Below are positions 17,714 to 25,837 of a stretch of 54,236 nucleotides of DNA, piece after piece. Position numbers and translations under genes: made by a program. The notes beneath the pieces were generated by a model. It was not told the origin of the DNA. It saw only the letters and a program-made list of their open reading frames with translations, and made no database searches. This DNA comes from Vibrio harveyi NBRC 15634 = ATCC 14126 = KCTC 12724. GTDB lineage: Bacteria; Pseudomonadota; Gammaproteobacteria; Enterobacterales; Vibrionaceae. The stretch's first letter is position 1, and the number at the start of each line of letters is the position of its first letter. The DNA is taken from NCBI RefSeq assembly GCF_001591145.1, contig NZ_BCUF01000041.1, positions 1 to 54,236 on the forward strand. Reading direction: 5' to 3'.

Positions 17714-18060
17714 TTACTTTCTCTATGTCGTTTTCGTTATTGACGCCATTGTAACCTATCCAAAGCCAAACTTAGACACAGAGATAGTCAGGTCATTGAA
17801 AGCTGTACACATTCGCACCGTTTGTGGATAAATCTGTGAATTGCGTTGATAAAGTATATTTGGATCATTTGATCCACAAGATGTAGTAATGATCTTGATC
17901 TAACTGTGTGTATATTTACAACTATCCCCAAGTGAAAAACCACGCCTAAGCCTTATTTAGTCCGGCTTTCGAACAGTTGATGAATAATTACTTCACAGAG
18001 TTATACACAGGTAGCACAGATAAATTAGATCGCAAACACTATCGATTTTCGATCGAAAAC
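17714..18060. other. DnaA-box-rich intergenic region (glpE-rpoH)
   Basis: A 350-nt AT-rich gap with no coding frame. It holds two exact TTATNCACA DnaA boxes: TGTGGATAA on the plus strand at 17823-17831 (a box on the minus strand) and TTATACACA at 18001-18009. One-mismatch sites lie at 17870-17878 (TGATCCACA) and about 17906-17914. GATC occurs at 17863, 17871, 17891 and 17897, and again near 18029 and 18051. It has the look of an origin-like or DnaA-binding locus, though mnmG and mioC, the usual oriC neighbours, are not here. Only the glpE promoter is otherwise expected in it. Confidence 0.55.
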
Positions 18061-18092
18061 AAAAAAGCCGAGATCACATGATCTCGGCTTTC
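18061..18092 (-). terminator. rpoH terminator
   Basis: AAAGCCGAGATCA / TGATCTCGGCTTT, a 13-bp perfect stem followed on the minus strand by TTTTTTG. Confidence 0.88.
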
Positions 18093-18125
18093 TATGAAAA
18101 TCTTACTTTAGATTAGAAGCGAAAG

Positions 18126-18983
18126 TTAGAACTCACCGACAGCAAGTTTCAGTTTCTTCATCGCGTTCTTTTCTAGCTGACGAATACGCTCGGCAGATAC
18201 ACCAAACTCATCCGCTAGATCTTGAAGTGTTGCTTTCTCGTCATCCAACCAACGAGAACGGACAATACGTTGACTACGCTCATCCAAACTCGCAAGAGCG
18301 TGACCTAAACGATTATTAGTATGCGTTTCCCAGTTAGCAGCTTCAATATTATCTGCTACATCAGACGATTTGTCCTCTAGGTACAACATTGGCGCTGTGT
18401 ACGAGTTTACATTGTCGTCGTCATCCATTGGCATATCGAACGTTGAGTCCACTGCCGCTAGACGCGATTCCATTTCACGTACTTCTGAAGGCTCGACACC
18501 TAGCTCACGGGCTACGGTTTCAACTTCACCGTTGTTGAACCAACCTAGACGCTTTTTCGACTTACGTAGATTGAAGAACAGCTTACGTTGCGCTTTGGTT
18601 GTCGCGATCTTAACAATACGCCAGTTACGCAATACGTATTCATGGATTTCAGCTTTGATCCAGTGAACAGCGAAAGAAACCAAACGTACACCCACTTCAG
18701 GGTTAAAACGCTTAACCGCTTTCATAAGACCGATGTTGCCCTCTTGTACTAGATCAGCCATTGGCAAACCGTAGCCTGAGTAGCCACGAGCAACGTGAAC
18801 AACGAATCGTAGGTGTGACAAGATAAGGCCTTTCGCCGCGTCAATTTCACCCTTGTAGTGTAATCGTTCTGCAAGCTCACGCTCTTCGTCTGCAGTTAGC
18901 ATTGGGTAGCTGTTTACAGAACGGATATAGCTATCAAGGCTATCTTGCGTGACTAGAGCCATCGGATACGCTTCTTTTGTCAT
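18126..18983 (-). CDS. rpoH: Heat-shock sigma factor sigma-32
   Basis: A 285-aa alternative sigma factor directing RNA polymerase to heat-shock promoters. Region 2 includes DLVQEGNIGLMKAVKRFNP (core binding) and VSFAVHWIKAEIHEYVLRNW; the RpoH box for proteolytic control lies in QRKLFFNLRKSKKRLGW (about 131-147). Region 4 has the helix-turn-helix LQDLADEFGVSAERIRQLE near the end. It is preceded by a 175-nt leader with a long inverted repeat. The order rsmD-ftsY-ftsE-ftsX-rpoH is that of E. coli. Confidence 0.98.
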   Translation of the reverse strand: MTKEAYPMALVTQDSLDSYIRSVNSYPMLTADEERELAERLHYKGEIDAAKGLILSHLRFVVHVARGYSGYGLPMADLVQEGNIGLMKAVKRFNPEVGVRLVSFAVHWIKAEIHEYVLRNWRIVKIATTKAQRKLFFNLRKSKKRLGWFNNGEVETVARELGVEPSEVREMESRLAAVDSTFDMPMDDDDNVNSYTAPMLYLEDKSSDVADNIEAANWETHTNNRLGHALASLDERSQRIVRSRWLDDEKATLQDLADEFGVSAERIRQLEKNAMKKLKLAVGEF

Positions 18984-19039
18984 TCAATTCCTCATCAATC
19001 TCTGATCTGGAGCATTACATTGCAATTTAGCTTGGCCAT

Positions 19040-19067
19040 CTTGAACTTAAAATGAACAAGTTTCAAG
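19040..19067 (-). repeat. Inverted repeat in the rpoH leader
   Basis: On the plus strand CTTGAACTT (19040-19048) and AAGTTTCAAG (19058-19067) face each other across 9 nt; one arm has an extra base. It lies 57-84 nt before the rpoH start. It could be a leader RNA hairpin or part of an overlapping promoter. Confidence 0.5.
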
Positions 19068-19158
19068 AAGGGCGAGTAATTATCCATAAACAAATTGTCT
19101 AAACAAGAGGTAAAAATTAGCTTGTGCTAATAAATTCCAAGTATAAGACCTTTATCAC

Positions 19159-20127
19159 CTAAACTGGTTCAATTTCTTTTAGATGACGCTGCGCGGATAC
19201 TCGTGCGGCGATACAACCCAGCAAACTACCAGTGATAATTAATAGCAGAGATTCATCCCAACTCAGACCAATCAAGCGGAACTGACTGTCGTATAGTGAA
19301 GCCAATTGCTCAACGGCATTGTTCATCACCACAGTAATCAATGCGGTGACTAACCAAGCAATGCTCGCCCCCAGCACACCGAACCACATACCCGTGTACA
19401 GGTAAGGACGCAGAATGAAACCGTCGGTCGCACCAATCAGCTTCATGGTTTGAATCTCTTCTTTGTTCGCCAGCACATTAAAGCGCAATGTATTGCCGAC
19501 GATTAAAAATACAGCACCTAACATCAGTATTGTCAGGGTGATGACAATAATGCCAGCAAGGGTTTTGATGGCATCAAGACGCGCCAGCCAATCTTCATCG
19601 AGCCTAACGTCAGTAACGTCTTGTTGCTCACGGACTTGCTTGGCTATCGACTGAATATCACTCTTTACTTCTGAATCAGGTGTGATCACCAACACGCCTG
19701 GTAGTGCGTAACCACTCAACAGACTCAACGCTTGGTCAAAGCCAGCGTATTGGCTTAAATCAGATAGACCTTGTTGCGGCGAAATATATTCCACCTCTTT
19801 TACCAAAGGCCACGTTTCGATTTGGTCTTTTAACACCATCACACGCGCATCAGGCATGCCTTCTACTAAGTAAGCACTAACTTGCGATGGTGAAGCGACG
19901 TCTTGTGCTGCGCTCGCCACGTTTTTACCCAGCAAGTACAAGCAAGCTGGCATCGCTAATGCCACTGAAATAACAGCTAAGGTAAGAATGTTACCTAAAG
20001 GACGACGCCATAACGCGCCAAAAGAAGATTTTGCTTGTTTTGCATGGACAGAGAAAAAACCATCGGTATTTGCACGCTTGGCACTGCGACCTTTCCCTTT
20101 CTTCTGGGTGCGCTTGTTACCTACCAT
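19159..20127 (-). CDS. ftsX: Cell division ABC-like protein FtsX
   Basis: Inner-membrane partner of FtsE at the division septum, controlling peptidoglycan hydrolase activation through EnvC-type partners. A basic N-terminal tail (about 50 residues) is followed by four membrane segments (near 60-80, 190-212, 240-265, 290-310) and a large periplasmic loop between the first two. The 322-aa length is slightly under E. coli (352). The start lies inside ftsE (11-nt overlap), so translation is coupled. Confidence 0.95.
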   Translation of the reverse strand: MVGNKRTQKKGKGRSAKRANTDGFFSVHAKQAKSSFGALWRRPLGNILTLAVISVALAMPACLYLLGKNVASAAQDVASPSQVSAYLVEGMPDARVMVLKDQIETWPLVKEVEYISPQQGLSDLSQYAGFDQALSLLSGYALPGVLVITPDSEVKSDIQSIAKQVREQQDVTDVRLDEDWLARLDAIKTLAGIIVITLTILMLGAVFLIVGNTLRFNVLANKEEIQTMKLIGATDGFILRPYLYTGMWFGVLGASIAWLVTALITVVMNNAVEQLASLYDSQFRLIGLSWDESLLLIITGSLLGCIAARVSAQRHLKEIEPV

Positions 20128-20791
20128 AGTCTTCTACCTCACTTAGGAAGCCTTGGTTCAATTCAAAATGGCGATATTGTGGGCGAGTGTTTACTAACCC
20201 GATATCGTGCGTCGCAAGGAGAATCGTTACGCCAGCACGGTTAAATTCTTCAAACAATCGTAACACACGATTAGACAGCTCTGGATCAAGGTTACCAGTT
20301 GGCTCATCGGCCACCAGTAGAGTTGGTCGGTTTACGACAGCGCGTGCAATACCAACACGTTGTTGTTCACCACCCGAAAGTTGACTTGGCAAACAACGGG
20401 CTTTATCCAACAAGCCCGTTTTATCCAACGCCGCAGAAACACGGCGTTTGATTTCGTTTTCAGAAATCGATTCGATGCGCATCGGCAGTGCAACGTTGTC
20501 GAACACACTGCGATCCATCAATAGACGGTGATCTTGGAAAACAATCCCGATATTGCGACGCAAGAAGGGAATGTCTTTGTTTGGGATACGAGTGATATCG
20601 TGACCATTGAAATGGATTTTGCCATCGGTTGGTCGCTCTATCGCACATATCAGTTTCAACAAGGTACTTTTACCTGCCCCGGAATGCCCACCTAAAAACG
20701 CCATTTCTCCGCGTCGAAGGTGAAAATCGACTTTCTGTAAGGCTTGTCGACCACCTCGGTAAGCTTTGCTCACTTGCTGAAATTTGATCAC
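20117..20791 (-). CDS. ftsE: Cell division ATP-binding protein FtsE
   Basis: A 224-aa ABC ATPase. Walker A is GHSGAGKSTLL (near 36), the signature LSGGEQQRVGIARA (near 137) and Walker B LLVADEPTGNLD (near 157), followed by the H-loop LLATHDIGLV. The start is GTG at 20791 with AGAGGAAA about 8 nt upstream. It sits between ftsY (22 nt gap) and ftsX (overlap), one operon. Confidence 0.97.
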   Translation of the reverse strand: MIKFQQVSKAYRGGRQALQKVDFHLRRGEMAFLGGHSGAGKSTLLKLICAIERPTDGKIHFNGHDITRIPNKDIPFLRRNIGIVFQDHRLLMDRSVFDNVALPMRIESISENEIKRRVSAALDKTGLLDKARCLPSQLSGGEQQRVGIARAVVNRPTLLVADEPTGNLDPELSNRVLRLFEEFNRAGVTILLATHDIGLVNTRPQYRHFELNQGFLSEVEDYGR

Positions 20792-20813
20792 CGTTGATTT
20801 CCTCTAACTCTTG

Positions 20814-22028
20814 TTACTCTTCACGACTAAACAGAGCGTCAATGAACTCTTGAGTTTCAAATGGACGCAAGTCTTCGATGCCTTCGCCTACACCAATGTA
20901 GCGAATTGGGATTTCGAACTGATCAGCGATAGCGAAGATCACGCCACCTTTCGCTGTACCATCCAGCTTAGTCAATGTAATCCCGGTTAGAGGGGCAACA
21001 TCACTGAAAAGTTTCGCTTGGCTAATTGCATTTTGACCTGTACCTGCATCTAGCGTCAGCATGATCTCGTGTGGCGCTGAGTCATCAATCTTCTTCATTA
21101 CACGTACAATCTTACGCAGCTCTTCCATTAGGTTCGCTTTGTTTTGTAGACGACCGGCAGTATCGGCAATCACGACATCGACGCCACGCGCTTTTGCCGC
21201 TTCAATCGCATCATAGATAACCGAGGCACTGTCCGCGCCAGTGTGCTGAGCAATCACAGGAACGTTGTTACGCTCACCCCATACTTGTAGCTGCTCAACC
21301 GCTGCCGCACGGAAGGTATCACCCGCCGCAAGCATGACTTTCTTACCTTGGTTTTGGAATTGCTTCGCCAACTTACCGATTGTGGTGGTTTTACCGACAC
21401 CATTCACGCCAACCATTAAGATAACGTAAGGGGTTTTGCTGCTGTCGATTTCGAGAGGCTGTTCTACTTTCGCAAGGATTTCTGCCATCTCTTCTTTCAG
21501 CAGGCCGTAAAGTGCTTCACCATCTTTAAGATCACCGCGAGAGGCTTTTTCAGTCAGATTGTTGATGATTTTTGTGGTGGTTTCCATGCCTACATCAGCA
21601 ATCAACAGTTGTTCTTCTAGCTCTTCGAAAAGGTCATCATCGATCTTCTTACCGCTGAACAAACCAAAGAAACCCGCACCGATGTTTGCTTTTGTGCGGC
21701 TCAGGCTACGCTTCAGGCGAGCAAAGAAGCTCTCGGTTGGTTTTTCTTGTTCTTGAACGCGAGGTGCAACTGGTACTTGTGGCTCTTCTGCTTCTGCTTC
21801 TGCTTCTGCTTCTGCTTCTGCTGGGGCAGCCTCGGCTTTCTCCGGCTCCGCTTCAACCGCTGTTTTTTCTTCTGCTTGCTCGGCAACGTCTTCTGTTGGT
21901 TGTTGCTCGGCGGCAGGAGCTTCCGCTGCTTCTTCTTTTACTGATTCTTCAGTTGTCGGTTTTTGGCTTTGCTCTTCATCACCAAAACCTAGCCACGAAA
22001 GTAATCCGCGCTTCTTTTTTTCCGTCAT
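20814..22028 (-). CDS. ftsY: Signal recognition particle receptor FtsY
   Basis: A 404-aa membrane-associated GTPase that docks SRP-ribosome complexes at SecYEG. An N-terminal acidic A domain (about residues 10-95) rich in Ala and Glu precedes the NG domain. The G1 loop is GVNGVGKTTTIGKLA (near 208), with DTFRAAAVEQL, DTAGRLQNK and TKLDGTAKGG downstream. The A domain carries a six-copy hexanucleotide repeat (21785-21820) coding Ala-Glu pairs. First gene of ftsY-ftsE-ftsX, divergent from rsmD. Confidence 0.97.
   Translation of the reverse strand: MTEKKKRGLLSWLGFGDEEQSQKPTTEESVKEEAAEAPAAEQQPTEDVAEQAEEKTAVEAEPEKAEAAPAEAEAEAEAEAEEPQVPVAPRVQEQEKPTESFFARLKRSLSRTKANIGAGFFGLFSGKKIDDDLFEELEEQLLIADVGMETTTKIINNLTEKASRGDLKDGEALYGLLKEEMAEILAKVEQPLEIDSSKTPYVILMVGVNGVGKTTTIGKLAKQFQNQGKKVMLAAGDTFRAAAVEQLQVWGERNNVPVIAQHTGADSASVIYDAIEAAKARGVDVVIADTAGRLQNKANLMEELRKIVRVMKKIDDSAPHEIMLTLDAGTGQNAISQAKLFSDVAPLTGITLTKLDGTAKGGVIFAIADQFEIPIRYIGVGEGIEDLRPFETQEFIDALFSREE
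21785..21820. repeat. Hexanucleotide repeat (CTTCTG)x6 inside ftsY
   Basis: Six perfect tandem copies of CTTCTG, read on the minus strand as CAGAAG and coding an alternating Ala-Glu run. The unit is a multiple of three, so copy changes keep the frame. Confidence 0.9.
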
Positions 22029-22251
22029 CTGGGGCTATCCTAGATTGTCTTCTTATCTATTAATGACTCTTTTCTGACAAGAATATTAACTTTACAGAAA
22101 AGGCGAATGACAAAGTTGTGAAAACTTTCCAATTAGGTAAATCTAATCTTATTAGTGTTACACTCTGTCATCTTGAATATTCTGGGCTGTATCCAAGCTC
22201 AAAGCTTGGGCGATTGGGTATAGTATCACTTTATTAGCGGTCAAAAAATCT

Positions 22252-22851
22252 ATGGTAAGACGTCGCCAGCAAAACTCATCACAAAAAACGCCAACAACGG
22301 GCTTTGTACGCATTATTAGTGGGTTATGGAGAGGTAGAAAGCTCCCTGTTCATGATGCAGAGGGCTTACGCCCAACCACGGATCGCGTAAAAGAAACCCT
22401 GTTTAACTGGTTAGCTCAAGATGTACCGCAGGCGAAGTGTCTCGACTTGTTTGCGGGCTCAGGCGGTTTAGGCTTTGAATCAGCTTCACGCCAAGCTGAC
22501 CAAGTAACTATGATTGAGCTAAATCCACAAGCATTTCAGCAACTGCAAAAGAACGTAACTTCCTTGAATGCCAACAACATTCAAGTAGTGAACACTGATG
22601 CAATTAGCTTTTTGCAGCAACCAGGGACACCTCACCACGTAGTATTCATCGATCCGCCATTCCGCAAAGGATTATTGGATGAAACCGTGACCTTGCTAGA
22701 GCAAAACGGCTGGCTTGCTGAAGATGCGATGATTTATATTGAAACTGAAAAAGAGCTGAACATTGCTGGGCTACCAGAGAGCTGGCACCTACACCGCGAG
22801 AAAACCGCAGGTCAAGTGAGCTACCGTTTATACGAACGCTCACCAGCTTAA
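22252..22851 (+). CDS. rsmD: 16S rRNA (guanine966-N2)-methyltransferase
   Basis: SAM-dependent enzyme modifying G966 of 16S rRNA in the small subunit. The 199-aa protein has an N-terminal RIISGLWRGRKLPV, the SAM motif DLFAGSGGLGFE (near 64) and the catalytic FIDPPF (near 131, an N-methyltransferase D/NPPF motif). Divergent from ftsY. Upstream, CCAAGCT / AGCTTGG (22193-22209) forms a 7-bp inverted repeat next to a TATAGT that could be the -10 element. Confidence 0.95.
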   Translation: MVRRRQQNSSQKTPTTGFVRIISGLWRGRKLPVHDAEGLRPTTDRVKETLFNWLAQDVPQAKCLDLFAGSGGLGFESASRQADQVTMIELNPQAFQQLQKNVTSLNANNIQVVNTDAISFLQQPGTPHHVVFIDPPFRKGLLDETVTLLEQNGWLAEDAMIYIETEKELNIAGLPESWHLHREKTAGQVSYRLYERSPA

Positions 22852-22876
22852 AGCCTCGATTTAAAAGGATAGTTAA

Positions 22877-23143
22877 ATGAAAGCATTATTGATACTGGCT
22901 AAAGCGGCCATCGCCTTTGTCTGGTTCGTGTTGATCCTCAACTTCTTTATGCCATTCCCTGGCAAAGCAGCGATTGCGTTGTACATCATGACCGCATTCT
23001 TGTTCATCATGCACGGTTTGCAAATGGCGATCTTCATTGGTGCATTTGGCGACAAGATTAAGATGAGCGCATGGGAAAAGTACTCCATTTTGATTTTTGG
23101 TATTTTTGCTCTGCTCGATATTCGTCGTAAGCACATGATGTAA
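22877..23143 (+). CDS. DUF1145 family membrane protein
   Basis: An 88-aa protein with two to three hydrophobic segments (about residues 5-25, 32-54 and 66-80) and a basic tail. It resembles E. coli YhhL, which also follows rsmD (yhhF). AAGGATAG precedes the ATG, and the 25-nt gap suggests cotranscription. Function unknown. Confidence 0.85.
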   Translation: MKALLILAKAAIAFVWFVLILNFFMPFPGKAAIALYIMTAFLFIMHGLQMAIFIGAFGDKIKMSAWEKYSILIFGIFALLDIRRKHMM

Positions 23144-23158
23144 TAAGACAGATAAACG

Positions 23159-23186
23159 AAAGCCGCTCATAAGAGCGGCTTTTTTG
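23159..23186 (+). terminator. Terminator after the DUF1145 gene
   Basis: AGCCGCTC-ATAA-GAGCGGCT followed by TTTTTG; the AA-rich left side may also help the convergent MarC-family gene. Confidence 0.87.
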
Positions 23187-23208
23187 TATTTATCATCTCG
23201 GTAATGGC

Positions 23209-23793
23209 TCAGCCCATGTAGCTCTTCACCCCATCAAGGAACATTTGGGTAGATATCATCACTAGCAGTAGTCCCATCAATCGCTCAACGGCTTTTAAGC
23301 CACGCTCTCCTAGGATACGGTGGAAGAAGCTGTAGAACATCAAAATAAAGAAAGTCGCGCCCCAAGCAATTAACACGGCGGCAGACAGCTCCATAATCTT
23401 ATCGGGATGCTGAGAAGAAAGTAAAAGCAGCGCTGCAATCACCGAAGGTCCCGCAATCATCGGGATAGCCATTGGTACAATAAACGGCTCTTCGCCGGCA
23501 GCCAATCCAGTAATGCTGCCAGCACTTGGGAAAATCATCTTAATGGCGATGATAAACAGAATGATACCACCAGAAATACTCAAGGTTTCAGGCTGAACAT
23601 GAAGGAAGCTCATGATGCTCTGCCCTGCAAATAAGAACAGCATCAAAATCATCAAGGCAAACACTAACTCACGGATCAGTACTTTGCGACGACGCTTTGC
23701 ATCGAGATGTTTGAGAATGGATAGCACAATCGGCAAATTGCCGAGCGGGTCCATAATAAGAAACAGCATGGTCGCTGCAGAAAGAATGTCCAT
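23209..23793 (-). CDS. yhgN: MarC/YhgN family membrane protein
   Basis: A 194-aa inner-membrane protein with six hydrophobic segments, beginning with the family motif FLIMDPLGNLPI (residues about 11-22). The middle FIVPMAIPMIAGPS is the second copy of the repeated motif. Closest by eye to YhgN of the UPF0056 (MarC) family, which has no established transport substrate. Single gene, convergent with the rsmD-DUF1145 pair. Confidence 0.85.
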   Translation of the reverse strand: MDILSAATMLFLIMDPLGNLPIVLSILKHLDAKRRRKVLIRELVFALMILMLFLFAGQSIMSFLHVQPETLSISGGIILFIIAIKMIFPSAGSITGLAAGEEPFIVPMAIPMIAGPSVIAALLLLSSQHPDKIMELSAAVLIAWGATFFILMFYSFFHRILGERGLKAVERLMGLLLVMISTQMFLDGVKSYMG

Positions 23794-23905
23794 GTTCTGA
23801 CCTCGACAGGAAAATTGGCGGCCAGTATAACAAAGTGACTACATGAATATATGTTTGAAGGCGAAATGCATTTATCGCCTTCACAGAACAACGCTTAACC
23901 GCCGC

Positions 23906-24127
23906 TTAGTGATTGCAAACGCGCGCCATGTTTACGACAAACTTACCTTCTAGCTCGCGTACTTTTTCTCGCTTTAGCAAAAACTCTAGCAATGCATCTA
24001 AGTCTAGATCATTCAGCTTACAGGTATGAAAGCGTGCCTCATAACCAAAGTGACCCGCAAGCTCATCACGGTTCATTGGGGTTTCACGAAGTAGGTTCAG
24101 TAGATTGTGAGCATGAATTTCAGTCAT
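23906..24127 (-). CDS. YecH-like small protein (DUF2492)
   Basis: A 73-aa protein. The histidines near the N terminus (EIHAHNLL), the central ARFHTCKL and the C-terminal RVCNH are conserved in the YecH/DUF2492 family and could bind a metal ion. The stretch between them resembles a short winged helix (LLRETPMNRDELAGHFG). GGAGTC precedes the ATG. Function unknown; metal binding is an inference from the Cys/His pattern. Confidence 0.8.
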   Translation of the reverse strand: MTEIHAHNLLNLLRETPMNRDELAGHFGYEARFHTCKLNDLDLDALLEFLLKREKVRELEGKFVVNMARVCNH

Positions 24128-24196
24128 TATTGACTCCGGTCATCAAGTTGAATTCGTCCAGTTTACTGAAAAAAAGACGAGGTACTTTGACCTGAG

Positions 24197-24817
24197 TTAG
24201 TAAATGATAGAGGCAACAATTAACGCATGAGCAAAAAAGTAGCTGCCACTCACCCAGACATAGGCGCGTTTCATCGGCTTACGATAACCATGTATTGCAT
24301 AAGCTAAGGCGGAATAAATCATCACTAAGGTGCCGCTAAACCCGAGCGCATTCGCAAAGCTCGGCACTTGTAACCACACCTCTCCCGCAGCCCAAGCCAG
24401 TTGAACCAGCATAATGCCCATAATCACGACCGGAAAGACCATGGAATCCAATTGTGGCAATAGTAGGAAAAACGCGACGATACTTGCAGCGAGAAGCAGA
24501 GCTAACAACCACCAAACGATGTCACCATTGAGCTGAACCCAAAATGATTTGCTATAGCAGATTTGTGCTAGGAGATAACCCGCGAAATAAAGAGGTTTGC
24601 GAGATTTAAATGAATGAAGAGTGTCAGCAAACATCGAAACCACTAAACCACCAACGATCCAATATGTGTGTGGTGCTGAAGAACCTTCGGTCAGTGCCAA
24701 AATCAGCAGCAATAGCAGAGTAAAGATTTTAAATGTGAGAGACTGCGTTGGATTGGCTTGTTTCGCCCCCAACACGGAATACATCCCCGATAGCCCTATC
24801 GCTAACCAACTCCACAT
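24197..24817 (-). CDS. YhhN family membrane protein (lysoplasmalogenase-like)
   Basis: A 206-aa integral membrane protein with about eight hydrophobic segments. Similar to YhhN/TMEM86, whose animal member hydrolyses lysoplasmalogen; a bacterial substrate is not established. The conserved acidic position in SMFADTLHSF (near 63) fits the family. The frame is open 22 codons further upstream, but ATG 24817 follows AAAGG and matches family length. Confidence 0.8.
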   Translation of the reverse strand: MWSWLAIGLSGMYSVLGAKQANPTQSLTFKIFTLLLLLILALTEGSSAPHTYWIVGGLVVSMFADTLHSFKSRKPLYFAGYLLAQICYSKSFWVQLNGDIVWWLLALLLAASIVAFFLLLPQLDSMVFPVVIMGIMLVQLAWAAGEVWLQVPSFANALGFSGTLVMIYSALAYAIHGYRKPMKRAYVWVSGSYFFAHALIVASIIY

Positions 24818-25692
24818 GCCGATACACCTTTCACGTAATCTCGCCGCTAGTCTAGGTAGACCAATCTTGATGTAAAGATGCAATCAGTGAAAGTTGGATC
24901 TCGATAGCGAATCGCAACATTTTGTAGCCGCAACTTACTCAATTAATGGTTATCGTTTTTCTCGCAATCATTGAGGTGAATGATTTAGTCAAAGCAATCA
25001 ACGGCGCCGAAATAAATTCGCTGACTTTCAATAAATTGAAAAACAAACCGCCAATTTGTTCGCCATGCAACCGTTATGGATAAATAACCGACACAAAAAC
25101 CAAATCCACCACCTCTGACCACTCAGAAAGCTAAAAACACCGTTCCATAACAAGACTCGTAACTACCAGAGTAGTAAAACCTCAGGTTAAAAGTTCAAAC
25201 AACTACACCTAACCACTTGATATAAAAAAGAATAGTTAACAAAAGCGATAAAAACCTAACCTTAGCTATTGTAGATTATAGCTAAAGCCTTTTGATACTG
25301 TAGTTTTCTCATTAGATAGGAAAAATAAGACGAAATGGACGTCCATAAGTGTTCACTTCATTAGCACAAAACCTAATTTTCTCAACTTTTGAGAAATTCA
25401 GCAAAAATAGTCAACCAACATCACCACCCAGACAAGAAACACTATTTCATCATAAGATCACTCATATTTAACACATTAAAATCATACACTTAAAAACAAA
25501 AAGAAGAGAAAAACAACAAGTCGAACACTTAAAGAACAGCACAAAAAACACAGTTTTATTAGTCAATTTAGGGTAAAAACACTTAAGTTAAGTGCGAGTT
25601 TTGAAAACTTTTCCGCTTTGAAGTTGATCAAAGCTCAAAAACAGTGCTATATTATTTACATCGAGTTCATCAATGATTTTAGGGGTAGTGTT
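24818..25692. other. ORF-poor, A/C-rich intergenic region
   Basis: About 870 nt without a convincing gene. From about 25080 to 25560 the plus strand is strongly enriched in A and C and poor in G. It contains a perfect dyad TTAGCTAT-N8-ATAGCTAA (25262-25285) and a smaller one, AATCATT-N6-AATGATT (24966-24985). The right end holds the promoter region of the 26-aa membrane protein. Confidence 0.6.
25618..25653 (+). promoter_or_regulatory. Candidate FNR site and promoter
   Basis: TTGAAGTTGATCAA (25618-25631) differs from the FNR consensus TTGAT-N4-ATCAA at one position. It is followed by an extended -10 TGCTATATT (25645-25653). The spacing places the site at roughly -36 to -41, where FNR activates transcription. 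Not tested. Confidence 0.5.
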
Positions 25693-25773
25693 ATGATTTC
25701 TTCTTCTCAAAAACAAGGGCTGGTAATGATTGCAGTGGTTGTTGGTTTAATGACACTGCCAATGATGTACTAA
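25693..25773 (+). CDS. 26-aa small membrane protein
   Basis: A very short ORF with an AGGGG ribosome site 7 nt before ATG and its own strong terminator 15 nt after the stop. The peptide starts with a polar MISSSQKQG and then has a hydrophobic helix (residues about 10-25) rich in Val, Met and Leu. The size and design resemble single-pass small membrane proteins of enterobacteria, but I do not recognise the family. The promoter carries a possible FNR site, suggesting oxygen-responsive expression (inference). Confidence 0.72.
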   Translation: MISSSQKQGLVMIAVVVGLMTLPMMY

Positions 25774-25788
25774 GTTACTGTTTAAAAT

Positions 25789-25818
25789 AAAAAAGGGACG
25801 CTTTCGCGTCCCTTTTTT
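25789..25818. terminator. Bidirectional terminator after the small membrane protein
   Basis: AAAAAA-GGGACGC-TTTC-GCGTCCC-TTTTTT, serving the small gene and the convergent DUF4145-like gene. Confidence 0.9.
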
Positions 25819-25837
25819 ATTATTCAAATTTTATCGT

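Noticed and set aside
17714..18060. Chromosomal replication origin oriC1
   Set aside because: DnaA boxes and GATC are present, but the usual neighbours mnmG and mioC are absent and no clear AT-rich 13-mer array was found. Kept as a DnaA-binding locus candidate only.
21686..22063. Leucine-rich plus-strand ORF opposite ftsY
   Set aside because: Its composition is the complement of the Ala/Glu repeat of FtsY; a shadow frame.
24966..24985. Fur box
   Set aside because: AATCATT-N6-AATGATT is symmetric but does not match the Fur 7-1-7 pattern, and no iron gene is adjacent.
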